In this document: in pieces, positions 36,784 to 48,849 of the stretch
How positions within the stretch are numbered: the first letter of the stretch is position 1
Layout: each line of letters opens with the position of its first letter
Source: Eustoma russellianum
Taxonomy: Eukaryota; Streptophyta; Magnoliopsida; Gentianales; Gentianaceae
Assembly (NCBI GenBank): GCA_036186865.1
Contig: AP025062.1
Coordinates: forward strand, 8,140,191-8,204,190
DNA: 64,000 bases
Direction: 5' to 3'
Translations under genes and position numbers: made by a program
Notes under the pieces: model-generated
What the model saw: the letters and a program-made list of their open reading frames with translations, nothing else
The model's database searches: none
What the model was told of the DNA's origin: nothing

Positions 36784-37030
36784 CATCGATCGATCGATGT
36801 CCAACTGGGGACATCGATCTCTCACTTCGATCGATCGATGTCCTTCTGAGGACATCGATCTCTCAGCCTACTTCTACATCGATCGATCGATGTCCAACTG
36901 GGGACATCGATCTCTCACTTCGATCGATCGATGTCCTTCTGAGGACATCGATCTCTCAGCCTACTTCTACATCGATCGATCGATGTCCAACTGGGGACAT
37001 CGATCTCTGACATCGATCGATCGATGTCAG
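36784..37030. repeat. 93-bp tandem array of CGATCGATCG palindromes
   Basis: Units start CATCGATCGATCGATGTCC at 36784, 36877 and 36970. Each 93-bp unit holds two palindromic sub-blocks (GATCGATCGATGTCC...GGACATCGATC) that can form hairpins. Because 93 is divisible by three, it gives repetitive open frames on both strands that are not genes. Confidence 0.95.
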
Positions 37031-37870
37031 TTCTATTCCAGAAACTCTTCTGCGATTTTCTGTAGAACTCCATCAATGTTTCCAATCTCCATCCGCCAAT
37101 TCCAAGCCTAGATTTCCCTACTACAATTTCATGCTTAACATACAGATTAACCGCTATACACATCTCAAGCAAGATTCAAGCCTAGAACTCGATTATCCGA
37201 CTCTCTCAATCCTAAAAATCTAATCTTTCCTCTCAACCCATCGCCCAACTATGGGATCACACCAAGAGGGGATTCAGGGTAGAGATTTGCATGTTTTCAC
37301 ATAATCAACAACCACAACGAATGCTTTTCCAGATACATTGGCCAAATCTCGAAACGAACGCACATAGATCATAAACAAATAATCAAAGAACGAATCTACT
37401 GCATGGTGATCCAATTTGATAACAAAATAGGCCATTTTTCTTTCACAAAACGTAGGAACTTATAAACAGATTACTTGCCTTTGATTACTCGAAGTCGGAT
37501 TGGAAAACAGACGGAGGTTGGATCGGTTCTTCGAGGATGTCTCCTTCTACTCCTGGAAGAAACGGCTAGGGTTGTGAGGAAGCGTCGTTGGTTTCTGAAT
37601 AGTGAAGAAACTGAAGCTTTGTCAGTTTATATATGGTCAGGGAAAAGTTTGGTGTTTCTAAATTATACTATTATCTATTTATCTTAAAGGATAACTTAAT
37701 TATATAATTCTAATTTAAATATAATTAATTTCTAATATTAAATCCATCATTAATTTCTAATTAATCATCATATTAATGCCTAACTTAATTCTCGTTGACC
37801 GTCATTAATTCCCGAAAATTCTTCTTCGTCTTTTAATTACCCTACGAAGGGTGCGGGGCATAACAATAAT

Positions 37871-38339
37871 ATAGTGGCATTGTTATTACCCTAGTGTAAT
37901 CGATGGCATAAAATAAATCAGTAATACCAACGCAACCTATTTATTTTTACATAATCTTTGCTTAGTTCACCCAAGCTTTTTGTAATCCAGGCATAAAACA
38001 AAAAAAAAAAAAAGAAAAGGAGTTATTCTCTATTTCGTACATGAAAGAAAAATTAAGTTTAGTTTCTTAACTGAAAAGATAAAAAGATTAGGTTTTAAGA
38101 AAGTAATAGGGTAGAGAAAAAAGCCGTCTGTATCCCTTCATTTTAGAAGGCAGTGACGTTACAACCGTACAATACATGACAATAAAAAAGACTATAAAAC
38201 TAGATAAAGGATATTCATCAAACAATGTATGAAACTCAGTATGTAGAGAAAACTATGAAACTAGATAAGAGATAATTATCCGACGATGTATTAAGTCAAA
38301 CGATCCAATTAAGAAAAAAAGTATGCTAAGTGTTGTAAA
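37871..38339. other. AT-rich intergenic DNA, no gene seen
   Basis: No coding region, RNA gene or terminal repeats were recognised. A poly(A) run lies near 37998-38012. Confidence 0.5.
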
Positions 38340-38505
38340 AAAAACCAACATAGTGTTTTTACGCGTTCGAGACGCAGAAACACCTTCTTAAATAAAGTGT
38401 TGAGTAAAACTACGTACATTAGATCGCGAAACGATATAACCTCTCACTAAACTCTGGACAAACACAGAAATCTATGCACCGAAAAGTTTTTTTTATAGTG
38501 TTTCG
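38340..38505 (+). mobile_element. Au-like SINE, diverged
   Basis: Box B-like GCGTTCGAGACGC (38370) is followed by AGAAACACCTTCTTAAATAAAG, a decayed form of the Au signature. The body contains ACGTACATTAGATCGCGAAACG and ends at CACCGAAAAG plus a T run. Confidence 0.65.
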
Positions 38506-38639
38506 ATAACAGTAAAAACATCTGACATATAGACATTTATTTTAGCTGTAAATGAATTTCAAAAGTCACCCTACTGCTTGCGCCTCTTGTTATCATGTAC
38601 TGCGTCAGTCGTGTGCCTCTGCTGGGAAGGCGCCATGAT

Positions 38640-38815
38640 CGGGATATGATCCATCAGTGCAAGAGGGAGCGGTACGACACGTGGCAGTAAGGAGGGGTGG
38701 TGAGGCTAGATGCAGGTGACCTTCATCGAGCTTCATCATCTCTCCTTACTGCCACGTGTCGCATAGTCACAAAAGGAATGAGGAAAATGAGGTTGAGGAG
38801 ATCCAAACTCATTAG
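38640..38815. mobile_element. MITE-like hairpin element (diverged relative of 53138-53322)
   Basis: Long imperfect inverted repeats flank a central GGTGAGGCTAGATG...TTCATCGAGCTTCATC. The inner arms are ACACGTGGCAGTAAGGAG and, inverted, ACACGTGGCAGTAAGGAG (38678-38695 and 38743-38760). The outer part (GGGATATGATC, and GAGGAGATCC at the right) resembles the termini of the MITE at 53138-53322. Confidence 0.65.
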
Positions 38816-38974
38816 AGATGTGGACAAGAATGATTATGCTGCCAAATATCTGTCTTTCAGTGGACAAAACAACGGAGGAAAAAAATATATGAAAGAATGA
38901 ACACATAAAATTTGTTCAGAAGAAATTCGAGGTTTTATATTTCACACCAATCATCAACTTGCCATTTTCTATAA

Positions 38975-39190
38975 TAACAACAATCATACCTAGTATATCA
39001 TAACGATAACAAAAGCTATCGTTAAGGTCTGAGGAAGGTGAGAGACAGTCAAACAATACCTCCATTCTAAGGGATAGAGAGTTTGATTACAGTGAAACTT
39101 CCGGCTCAATATATACATGCATAAATATTACAATGATAGGAATATATATGTTGTGCTATTGTATGGATTTAATAAACACAAATAACACAA
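38975..39190 (-). mobile_element. RTE LINE 3' UTR fragment
   Basis: On the minus strand it aligns with the 3' UTRs of the RTE copies at 644-900 and 62990-63213. Shared parts are the TATCCCTTAGAATGGAGGTA region, CTCACCTTCCTCAGACC, and a terminal TATACTAGGTATGATTG followed by TTG/TTA repeats. No coding part remains. Confidence 0.75.
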
Positions 39191-40376
39191 CTTGCCATTT
39201 TCTATTTTTTTTTATTGTTTTCATAAAAGGAAAGTTCAGGGGAATTTTGTGAATAGTTGGAGTTATTGAGAGTTGCCAAATGTGTTCATTTGGTATTCAT
39301 TCTATGAGTACTTATACTGCATATGAGATATTTGACATGAAAAACTACTGTTTTAAAAATATTGTCATAGTTTTAGTTTGTTCTAAAAATATTATCTAAT
39401 TTCTAAAAGTAATATATTAATAGTCAAATTTTCATACTATGTTCTCATACATAATTTCTTTAGTTTACATCAATTAACCAATTAAAGGTAAAATAGGAAT
39501 ATAGATCAAAATAATTTGACTTTTTTAAAATACGTTCAAGCCAAACTATAAATGTTTTTAGGACTCAGAGAGTATCATTTTTATCATTCAAAAATAATAG
39601 CAACCATGTCTACTTATTATGTACTATATATACTGTAAACGTTGACATTCTACCATTTGTAACCCGCTGTCATGGATATCCTTAGAGGTGTTCATTTTCA
39701 ACCGCAAACGGTCCAACCAAAGGTTCCTGAAACCGACAGTTCTGGTTACATAGTTCCGGTTCAATGGAGGTTACACGGTTCTGTTCCGGTTGGCATTCTA
39801 GGGACCTTAACCAGCGTTTCACAAACCGACGGTCTAACCGGACAGAACAGTTACGAGTGAATCATCGGTTCTTTAATCAAAAAGAAAATGATATTTTAGA
39901 TAAATAAGAATTACCACATTATACTCTTAGAGGGTATTTTCGTCATCGTATTTTAATAAAAGAAGGCAAATAATATTTATTAGAGGAAATGGGTCACAAG
40001 GGGGCATCTTGCCTATAAAGTTTAGGGGGTTCTTAACTTATTAATTGAATTCATCTGGGCAATTTGCCATTAACCCTAATGTAAATTTTAAAAGCTAACA
40101 ATGTATCATTCATAGGACAAAGGAACCGCAAGTAAATAGCCGGCAAGACATGTGCTTCTTTTGATCTGTGTGTAATGGACAAATTTCTTGGAGGAAAGGT
40201 CATACTGTGTAATTGAAGGTCTTCGACGTTCCAGTCTTAAAGAACATTGTGAATGATACAAATGAAAAACTAAGCAGACTACTATGTTAGGAATGTCATA
40301 AACAAAAAGTCCACATAAGGTGTCTACTGCAAAATAGCAATTTGGCCCAGACAGCAGTGAAACAACACTCGCACTG
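39191..40376. other. Intergenic DNA with a possible hAT-like MITE at 39680-39850
   Basis: No gene was recognised. Positions 39680-39850 are rich in AACCG/CGGTT motifs (gaggtgttcattttcaaccg at the left, ggttctttaatc at the right), like short hAT-derived plant repeats. Clean terminal repeats and target duplications were not found. Confidence 0.4.
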
Positions 40377-42971
40377 TGAAAGAACTTGATTTAGAAGCAG
40401 AAAAATCAAATGAGCTGAATAACAGCAACCACGAAGAAAATGTTTTTCCCTTACCTTGTTTTAGGGAAGAAACAACAGAGGGGACAGGCAAAGCCTTAAA
40501 AGAAGGCTGATCAGAGGAAGAAGTTGATTCGTCTCATCTCTTCCTCTTCTTAGGATCCGATTTCTTGGGACTCTCAGATACCATGGTTCCTGAAAAACGC
40601 AGACAACAAATTATTGAGAAAATGTCCATAACAACAAAAACAGTCGGTACGCGAACAAAACTGTAAGCATACCCAAGATTGAGGCCAAGGCTAAGGAACC
40701 CAGAGTTTCATATTGATGAAGGGACCCCATGTGGTATGGATCAGCCGCCCTCACGACTGACCTGTTCACCCTTTTCCAGTCTACGGCCTGAGGAAGACGC
40801 AACAGCTTATTGGCTTCCTTGCAAAACTTCTCGCTTGGCCACTTATTATTCGCTGGGCCAGATCTCCATAGGGTTCTCTCAGGTAACCCTGTGGCCTTAA
40901 TAAAAAAGAACCTCCCTTTCCAGTTCTTGACAGAGGAAGGGATGTTTATGGCATGGTTTATTACCTTATTAGGATGTCTCCTGCTAAAGTAATACCAGCT
41001 CTCTTTGTGCTTACACACGAACATCCCCCTAAAAACATTTAAATCAAAATCGACCTCGGCTGCTCTCAAGTAGAGTAAATAGCTAGCAATGAATTTCAGT
41101 CCGTTAGGCATGATCTGTGGAAGTCTGAGTTGGAAAAAGTCAAGAATTTCAAAAAGGGGCCGGGAACAGGGAGGTCGAACCTTGTCCTGAAGTATTCATC
41201 GTAAACTGCCTCATACTCAACAGGTGGGTCGTACGCAGATTGATGAGGAAGAGGCAAAATTGGGGAAAATATGTCTATGTCCACGTTAAATTCGTTGCAG
41301 AGAAGAGGGATGTCTTCAATAGTTAAAGTGCAGGGTGAAGATTGCACCTGGGGTGAAGGAGAGCCCCTGTCAAGGGATGGTAGGGGTATTAGGGCAGAGG
41401 ATAAGGAGCCCACTGAAGAAGGTCCGCCAGTAAGGCGTAACCTCTGTAAAGGACGGTTATCCCTGTCAGAGTCAGATATCTCATGGGAGGATTGAACCTC
41501 ATGGTCATCCTCCGCGTCCTCTGGATAAGAAGGAGTGTATTTGTTCTGGGAGTCTGAAGAAGACGGGGTGGTAACAACAGAAGCCATGAGCAGACTGGAG
41601 CTTACAGAAAAATGAAGAGTCGAACTGAAAGGAAGAAGTTTCAGAGAAGAAGAAGAAGTAGTTCAGCAAAACAGCAGAATAACCGGTTAAGCGAAATAAG
41701 GAAAGAAGAAAAATTGAAGCAGAAAAATCGTTGCTATTTATTAGTGAAGAAAAAAAAGAAGCCACAGCTTTTCATTTGAAATACGAAGAGGCAGGAGTTC
41801 ACGAATTTCCCTCTCTTGGGGATGGAACCGCCGGAAAAGTAATAATGAGGTGTCTGAGTTGGCGCTCGCCTTGAAAACGAAAATTACTGCGGTTAATAAA
41901 GGATGGACATGTCATGGGTCTATTAAAGCAAAGATTTGTCCGCCTTCGCAATTCAGCTCAGCCACACAAAATCTGGGGGCAAATGATAAACCATAACCGG
42001 ATCGTCAGTTAGTCAACAACAGTCAACGGTTTAAACTTAATAGCCCAGTATACAAAGTACTGCAGTTCAGCGTTTTAGTGCTTAAGAATAGCTGTCCGGC
42101 CTCAGCAGCACCTCAATAAGGCAACACGACACCCTTATAATATCAAAGAATCTATCAAGGTTTGCACATCGGCATCAACTTCAGTATATGTTCAAATGCT
42201 GCACTTCGGACTACTTCATTTAGGCAATGCTTAGTCATGCATTTCGGTAAGGCCAAGTCACGCACCTCGGCAAGGTTCAGCTGTGTATCACAGCAGGTCG
42301 TGCACTTCAGCAGAAGACAGCTGTGTACCACAGCAAAATGAACCCATTACGATAATACTTCATGGGACCCTCAAACGGAGATACTTCTCAAATATATCGA
42401 CTACAACTGTTTGGTCTTCCTGAACACGCCAAGATCACAACAGCCGGTCTATCAATTACATCAACCAGGCCGACCTATTGATCACTTCAGTCAACCTATT
42501 GATCACATTAGTTGACCTATTGATCACATCAGCAGACCTATTATGCCTTAGGCTTTCTGCCCCAAGCAAACGTTCTATCCACAATCCACTATCTACTATC
42601 AGAAGTTAAAGGTGGGAAAAGGTCTATAAAGACAAGCCAATCAAGGCAAAGAAGTGGATCCGAATCTGGATTTCAAAACATCCATACTCTAGAGCAAGTT
42701 CATACACCATGCACCTCGGCAAATACTGTGAGAAATTCCTAACTCACCCTTTACATTATAATCTCAGTGAGATATGGCCCAAACTGACTTGAGCGTTGGA
42801 GGGTTCTTCCCGGGGCCAACCCCCCGGGACCTCTAACTTGTGCTACTTTGTGCAGGATATTTGGCGCTATTCCAGCTATACATTTTTAATTCCAGTTGAC
42901 AAATTCTTTACGTCAACTGACGGAGCTGAATCGAGGTCATCTAGACCCTTGGTGAAGATCTGGCTTCATCA
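40377..42971 (+). repeat. Left long direct repeat (5' LTR or truncated LTR) of Tat element
   Basis: This 2595-bp stretch is about 97% or more similar by eye to 50370-52976. It ends TTCATCA, with the primer binding site next to it. Similarity begins at TGAAAGAAC. The flanking five bases (CACTG) do not match those after the right repeat (AATAC). No purine tract precedes the right repeat, so the left repeat may be a truncated LTR. It contains exons 1 and 2 of the antisense ORF. Confidence 0.85.
40449..41587 (-). pseudogene. Left-repeat copy of the antisense ORF (exons 1-2)
   Basis: The minus-strand ATG at 41585-41587 starts the same product as at 51581. A 1-bp difference near 41160 shifts the frame before KFLTFSNS, and the original frame resumes at 41111 (NGLKFIASYLLYL...). 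Exon 2 (about 40579-40449) is open through SFKALPVPSVVSSLKQ up to a GTAAGG donor. The downstream exons are absent because they lie beyond the repeat. Confidence 0.7.
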
Positions 42972-42973
42972 TT

Positions 42974-42990
42974 TGGCGCTAGAAGGAGGG
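42974..42990 (+). other. Primer binding site of the Tat element
   Basis: TGGCGCTAGAAGGAGGG follows the left repeat after two bases, where a tRNA primer site is expected. The priming tRNA was not identified from sequence alone. Confidence 0.65.
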
Positions 42991-43035
42991 CTATTTTAGT
43001 CCCTTAATCAAATTCAGAACAACTAGCAATCACTT

Positions 43036-45101
43036 ATGACAAAAGGCGGACGAGAGGGTTTGGGTGAATCATCCAACCCACCACGACGCATGGTTACGCG
43101 TTCGGCCGCCATAGAACAGGTTTCTCGGGTACCTGAATCGCCTATGCCCAACCCTGATCCTGTCCCTGAAGCTTCAAAGGAAATAAGAGAGAAAGCGATG
43201 AAATACGTTGCTGAGAACATAGAAATGTTCGAAGCCATGGTACGGCATCTCAAAGGCAAGCAGCCGGAGGTGCAAGACATGGAGGTTGACCCACCCCCTC
43301 CTCAGAGATAAGTATCACAAAGTCACTCTTCTAGGCCGCATAAAGGATTCATGGCGGATGCTAGAAGACATAGTTTCAAGGCTCCTGCTTGGGAGTCAGA
43401 GCATACGTCCAGGCCTCACCTAAGTGTGAGGTCAAAATCGTTGAAAAGTGTCCTTAGGGATGAGGAAGTTCCCCGCAGGCCGAGGGTTTACTATGAAAAG
43501 CACAGGCAGGAATTTGTGCAGGCAACCCAGGACAGTCCCTTTTCCTGGAATATAGCTGAATACCTGGCACCCGACAGTTTTAAGGTGCCAAAGATGGACA
43601 CCTATGATGGAACCACAGACCCAACTTCAGACAGCTGGCACAAAAGTTTAAGTCGTAGTTTGTGTCCAGCACCCCATTCATAAAGAATTCATCCCATCTA
43701 ATGACCCTGAGGCAAGGACCAAATGAATCCGTGTTACAATACATGCAATTTTTTTCGGACGAGTCACTACAGGTTAGTGACAGAAACGAAGGCGTTAAAG
43801 CTGCGGCTTTTATTAATGGATTACGGGCAGGTCGCCTCTTCTCACAATTAGCTGAAGAAGGACCTACCACCTTAAGGGTGTGCCTGGAGAAGGCTCATCA
43901 GTTTGCCCGAGGAGAAGAGGCAAACAGATTAAAAAGAGATGCCGAGCATTCAGCCCGGCAAGAAAGCCGACCCAGCTCGAAGAAGGAGGATCGGCGCCAT
44001 GAGGGAAAAAATCATGATCGACGCGGCACGTATGATCGTATGGGCGATAAAGATAAAGGTGGTAGCGAGGGCTTGCCACTGTTGGCTTCACAACAACATA
44101 TTTTGACCGTCATGGAAAAAGAAGGTCTGAAAACAGAGCCAGAACCTATGAATGGGCCCAAGATGAAGAGAAATCCTAAATATTATTGCCATTATCATCG
44201 AGATATCGGGCATGATACTGAGGAATGCAGGCAGCTGGCTCAGGCTATCAAACGACTTATTGAACAGGGGCATTTAAAACAGTTTTATGACCCCCGACTG
44301 CGCCTGAACAACCGCCAAAATTACCACAGAGATCCCCAGAAGGACAAATGCCGCCCAGAATCTCCACCCCGGCACCGCAGAAATGAGGATGATGGAGAGC
44401 AAGGGAGGCGTGTGGCTGCAGGACAGCCCCAGGTCAACGCTATTATATATATAATTTCTGGAGGCCTACCTCATTCCAGCCAGGGAGCACCTAGTTCCTC
44501 GGGAACCTCGTCAGAGCCACCAGCCAAAAGGGCCAAGATGGCGAGAGAGCTGACTTATGGTCCAAAAGACCCCATTCCCCTGGACTCCAGCAACACAGGT
44601 TTGGTGGTTGAGTTATGTGTGCACCTTCCTCCGGATAGAGTGGTGCAGGTCCGACGCGTTTATATGGACACTGGTAGTGCTGTAAACATAATGTTTTATC
44701 GAGTCTATCAGCAGCTTGGTTTACCGGATTCCTTGATGAAATCAGTTACCTCTTCGTTGTATGGTTTCACTAGAGCTGCGGTACGACCGGCAAGTTTGGT
44801 CACGCTCAGCTATAGTTTTGGTAAACCTCCCGCTTATCGATGCATATGGATAGACTTTCTGGTTGTCAAGGATGTATCCCCGTACAACATCATATTGGGC
44901 CGCCCAGCCTTGGTGGCATTAGAGGCCATTATGTCTCCCATGCACGTTAGCATGAAGTTTCCCACCCCAGGGAGAGTGGCTACAATCCAAGGAGACACAC
45001 AAGTAGCACAGAGTTGCTACGCCATTGCCACTAAAGGGGATGAATCAGTTCGGCAGGTCAACATTGATGAACTGATACCCTCAAACGAGGAATGTTTATA
45101 A
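43036..45101 (+). pseudogene. Gag and protease of Tat-lineage Ty3 element, broken
   Basis: The frame from ATG 43036 stops at 43309 and resumes in the same frame at 43351. It ends near 43683 after MDTYDGTTDP. From 43662 another frame continues with TLRQGPNESVLQYM, so roughly 50 residues of the central capsid seem deleted at the junction. The second part has a CCHC-like site (CHYHRDIGHDTEEC), a basic linker, and the protease motif VYMDTGSAVNIMF with ILGRPAL. Its TAA is at 45099-45101. Products would be the particle protein and the processing enzyme, but the breaks exclude an intact one. Confidence 0.85.
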
Positions 45102-48100
45102 TCGGATGATGCAGTGCAGGACTACATCCTTGATCCAAGCCGACCTGAAAACGTCATAAAAATTGGGACTTGGATGCCATCCGAATTGCTAACTCAGCTA
45201 CAGGATCTGTTGAGAGAATTTGCAATTATCTTCGCATGGACTGCAGAAGATATGCCTGGGATACCTCGACATTTAGCTGAGTATAAGCTAAATGTTGATC
45301 CTCTGGTAAAGCCAATAAAGCAGAAGAAGAGGCATTTTGCACCAGAACGGAACAAAGTCATTGAAGAGGAAGTTAAGAAATTGTTGTCCATAAAGTTCAT
45401 TATGGAAGTACTTTTTCCAATCTGGTTGGCTAACCCAGTGGTGGTCCCCAAACAAGACGAGTCCTGGAGGATGTGTATAGATTACACCGATCTCAACAAA
45501 GCATGCCCAAAAGATTGTTATCCACTCCCAAAAATTGACAGGCTAGTTGATTCAACACTCGGGCATGAAGTCTTTGATTTCTTGGACGCCTTCAAAGGCT
45601 ATCATCAGATCCTCATGGCATTGAAGGATCAAGAAAAGACTGCTTTTATAACCGAGTCAGGGACTTACTGTTATGTAACTATGCCTTTCGGGTTGAAGAA
45701 CACGGGGGTCACGTATCAACGTTTAGTCAATTCTCTGTTCAGTGAATAAATTGGCTGGATAATGGAAGTTTATATCGACGATATGCTGATCAAGATTAGG
45801 ATGCTTGATCAATATATCGGAAATTTAAGGGAAGTTTTCACTGTGCTGAGAGACTCACGCATGAGATTAAACCCGAAAAAATGCACTTTTGGGGTGCGCA
45901 CTGGGAAGTCCTTGGGGTATATGGTCTCCAAGGATGGGGTGCATGCAAACTCTGCTAAAATTGAGGCTTTACAAAACATGCATCCACCTAGGAACGTAAA
46001 GGAAGTTCAAAGGTTAACTGGTCGAATAGCTGCACTGAGCAGATTCCTGTCCAAATCTGCCGAGAGATCCCTTCCTTTCTTACAGGTCCTAAAGAAAAAG
46101 ACAGCTTTCCAGTGGGATGAACAATGTCAGAAAGCCTTTGACGAGTCGAAATCCCATTTGGCTGAAGTGCCAATGCTTACCTCACCTCTACCCGGAGAAG
46201 AATTATATATATATCTATCAACGTGCAAAGAAGCACTGAGTGTGGTGCTGCTCAGGGAGCAGAATAATGTACAAAGGCCCATATATTTTACCAGTAAAAT
46301 TTTACATAGGCCCGAAGTAAGATATCCCAACGCTGAGAAGATAGTTTTGGCACTCGTAGTGGCAGCAAGGAAGTTCAAGCCTTATTTGCAGGCTCATCCC
46401 ATCATAATGGTCACTGATCAGCCTTTGAAGCAGATCTTATCAAGACCGGACACATCTGGCCGAGCTGCTAAATGGGTTGTGGAGCTCGCATAATATGACA
46501 TCCAATACAAATCAAGGACGTCCATCAAAGCCCAAGCTCTAGCTGATTTCTTGGCCGAAGGGATATCCGTGGAGGAAGAAATCAAGCCAGTCGTTGAATG
46601 GACGTTGTATGTGGATGGGTCTTCCTCTAAAGATGGTTGTAGGGCAGGACTCCTGATCATCAACCCCAACCAAGAAGAATTCGAGTACGTCTTGCGGTTT
46701 GACTTTGAATCAACCAACAACGAGGCGGAATATGAAGCCCTCATAGCAGGGCTAGGCCTTGCTAGAAAATTGGGGGCAGAATGAATCATCTCCCGAAGTG
46801 ATTCGTAGCTAATTATGTCACAGGTCAATGGGGACTACGAAGCCAAAGAGGAAAATATGAAAAAAATATTTGGTTACAGTACTGCAGCTCGGATAGGCAT
46901 ACGAACACTTCAGCATAGAGCATATTCCCAGGTCTGCCAATAAGAGGGCTGACGCATTTTCTCGATTAGCATCATCCACTTCAACCACCTTGGGGAAAAA
47001 GATAGTTGTGGAGTTGGTAAAGCACCGCGCTTATGATGCAAATGAAGTACTGCAAATAGATTACCGCAGCACTTGGATGGACAAACTTGTTAATTTCTTA
47101 CAGCATGGAATCCAGTCCGAAGACAAGCATGCGGTCCGACGCCTTCGACTGCAGGCTACCGGGTACGCCCTTTTCAATATCCACTTATATAAAAAGTCAT
47201 TTTCACAGCCTTGGTTAAAATGTGTGCCCAATGAGGAAGGAGATTACATCCTCCAAGAGATACACCAAGGAATCTGTGGAAATCATTCCGGTGCTCGGTC
47301 GTTGGCAAGAAAATGCTATCTAGCTGGATACTACTGGCCCACTCTGCGGTGGGATGCAGAGGAATTAGTCAAAAATGTCCAGCATGCCAAGTCAATGCAA
47401 CTATGACGTATTTGCCGAGTCAGGAGCTCCCCTCTATTTCAAGTCTCTGGCCTTTCGTACAGTGGGGAATAGATCTTGTTGGCCCTTTGCCCCAAGCTCC
47501 AGGATCAGTCAAATTCTTGGTCGTTTCCATTGATTACTTCACCAAATGGGTGGAAGCGGAACCCTTAGTTACGGTAACATGAAATCAGGTTAAAAAGTTC
47601 TTGTGGAAGAACATCATATGTCGCTTTGGCCTCCCAAGGATCCTTATATCAGATAACGGGAAGCAATTCCCTGATGACCCTGTTAAGAGCTGGTGCGCCG
47701 AGCTCAAGATTGAACAACGATTCACTTCGGTAGCGCATCCTCAAGCTAATGGACAGGTTGAGTTAGCCAACAGAACGATTAAGGATGGGCTGCGTAAACG
47801 TTTATATCAGCTTGGAGCGAGTTGGGTAGAGGAACTTCCTAGTGTATTATGGGCATATCGAACTACCCCATCCACCTCCACCAAGGAAATACCATTTTCC
47901 TTGGTATATGGCACTGAGGCAGTTATCCCAGCCGAGATCGGCTCCAGCTCTACCCGAACAGATTGCTACTCTGCCAGAATCAACAACCAAGAATTACGAA
48001 TAAATTTGGACGAACTGGAAGAAAAAAGAGATCGGGTCCGTATCTGAATGGCTCAATACAAAAATTTAATTGCGCAATATTACAACTCCTGGGTACGACC

Positions 48101-48305
48101 AAGATCTTATCAAGTGAGGGACTTGGTATTACGTAACAACGAGTCAAGCTGCGCGGCACCCATGGGGGCTCTCAACCCTAGATGGGAAGGGCCTTATCGA
48201 ATAGAAGAAGTACGCTCGAATGGGGCTTATAAGTTGCAAACCTTGGCGGGCAAAACTCTGCCGAGGACTTGGCATTCCACCCACTTGAGGCTCCTACATC
48301 AGTGA
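45102..48305 (+). pseudogene. Pol of Tat-lineage element: RT, two RNase H domains, integrase
   Basis: RT motifs: RMCIDYTDLNKACPKD, MPFGLKNTGVTYQRL and VYIDDMLIK. RNase H 1 follows. An additional archaeal-type RNase H (LYVDGSSSKDGCRAG, NNEAEYEALIAG, RSDS) is the hallmark of the Tat lineage. The integrase keeps D (GIDLVGP), D (ISDNGKQF) and E (NGQVELANRTIKDG). Breaks: TAA at 45747-45749, TAA at about 46491, TGA at about 46782 and further stops to 46810. A frameshift covers about 46850-47350, and stops occur at 47580 and 48045. A frame shift in the integrase zinc finger separates the histidines from the cysteines. The element cannot move on its own. Confidence 0.88.
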
Positions 48306-48574
48306 AAAGTTCCACCTCAGCAGGCCTGAGTGGTTTTCTCAAAAAAGCCCTTAGTGAAAATCTTCTCCATCAGCGACAGGAAAATGTAAATTATTGCCAG
48401 AGATACTTAATATCGAGTAAAGCAATGTTCATAGCAGAGCTAGTTCGTGGTTCATTTGTTTCTTTTAAACGGATTAAGTAACAGGTTTTACTTTATCTAA
48501 AAAATTATTGTCATCAGCAAACTAAAGCATGGATAGGCTACATTCAAATCATGCAAGTATCTGGGCAAGGCCAA
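48306..48574. other. Noncoding stretch after Tat integrase
   Basis: No coding part is supported. GACAGGAAAATG near 48375-48386 is the only purine-rich run followed by TG. It could be a polypurine tract if the LTR is longer than the direct repeat, but this is speculative. Confidence 0.3.
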
Positions 48575-48770
48575 AAGTCGAAGACAAATACTTGCGCAAC
48601 TATTGAAGTAGCAAACTACTGACATAGAACAAGTCGAAGACAAATACTTGCGCAACTATTGAAGTAGCGAACTACTGACATAGAGCAAGTCAAAGACAAC
48701 TACTTACGCAACTATTGAAGTAGCAAACTACTGACATAGAGCAAGTCGAAGATAAATACTCATATTTACC
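48575..48770. repeat. 56-bp tandem repeat in Tat element
   Basis: AAGTC(G/A)AAGACAA begins units at 48577, 48633, 48689 and (partial) 48745. Each unit includes CGCAACTATTGAAGTAGC and ACTACTGACATAGA. The exact period is 56 bp, with 3.6 copies. Confidence 0.95.
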
Positions 48771-48849
48771 ATCAAGACAAAAGGATTATCATTAAGTGAA
48801 TAATCTATTACGATCGTAAAAGTACAAGAAGGATCTTATAGTACTGCTT

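Larger units (their letters stand above)
35318..37865 (-). mobile_element. Solo LTR of a Tekay-related chromovirus
   Basis: On the minus strand it begins TGTTATGCCCCGCACC (37865) and ends GGGGCGCTACA (35318). The 5-bp duplication ATAAT flanks both sides (35313-35317 and 37866-37870). No internal region is present, so it arose by LTR-LTR recombination. It shares ATGCAATGCACGTGCCATG (36337-36355) and the GC-rich terminus with the LTRs of the element at 4607-13693, and so belongs to a related family. It contains two unusual arrays, described separately (36012-36290 and 36784-37030). Confidence 0.88.

Noticed and set aside
36797..37172. Repetitive open frames on both strands (DRCPSEDIDLSAYF type)
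   Set aside because: They are translations of the 93-bp palindromic array. The period divisible by three keeps the frame open by chance.
41271..41495. 74-residue plus-strand frame, repeated at 51265-51489
   Set aside because: It is the shadow of the antisense ORF. Its conservation comes only from the repeat.
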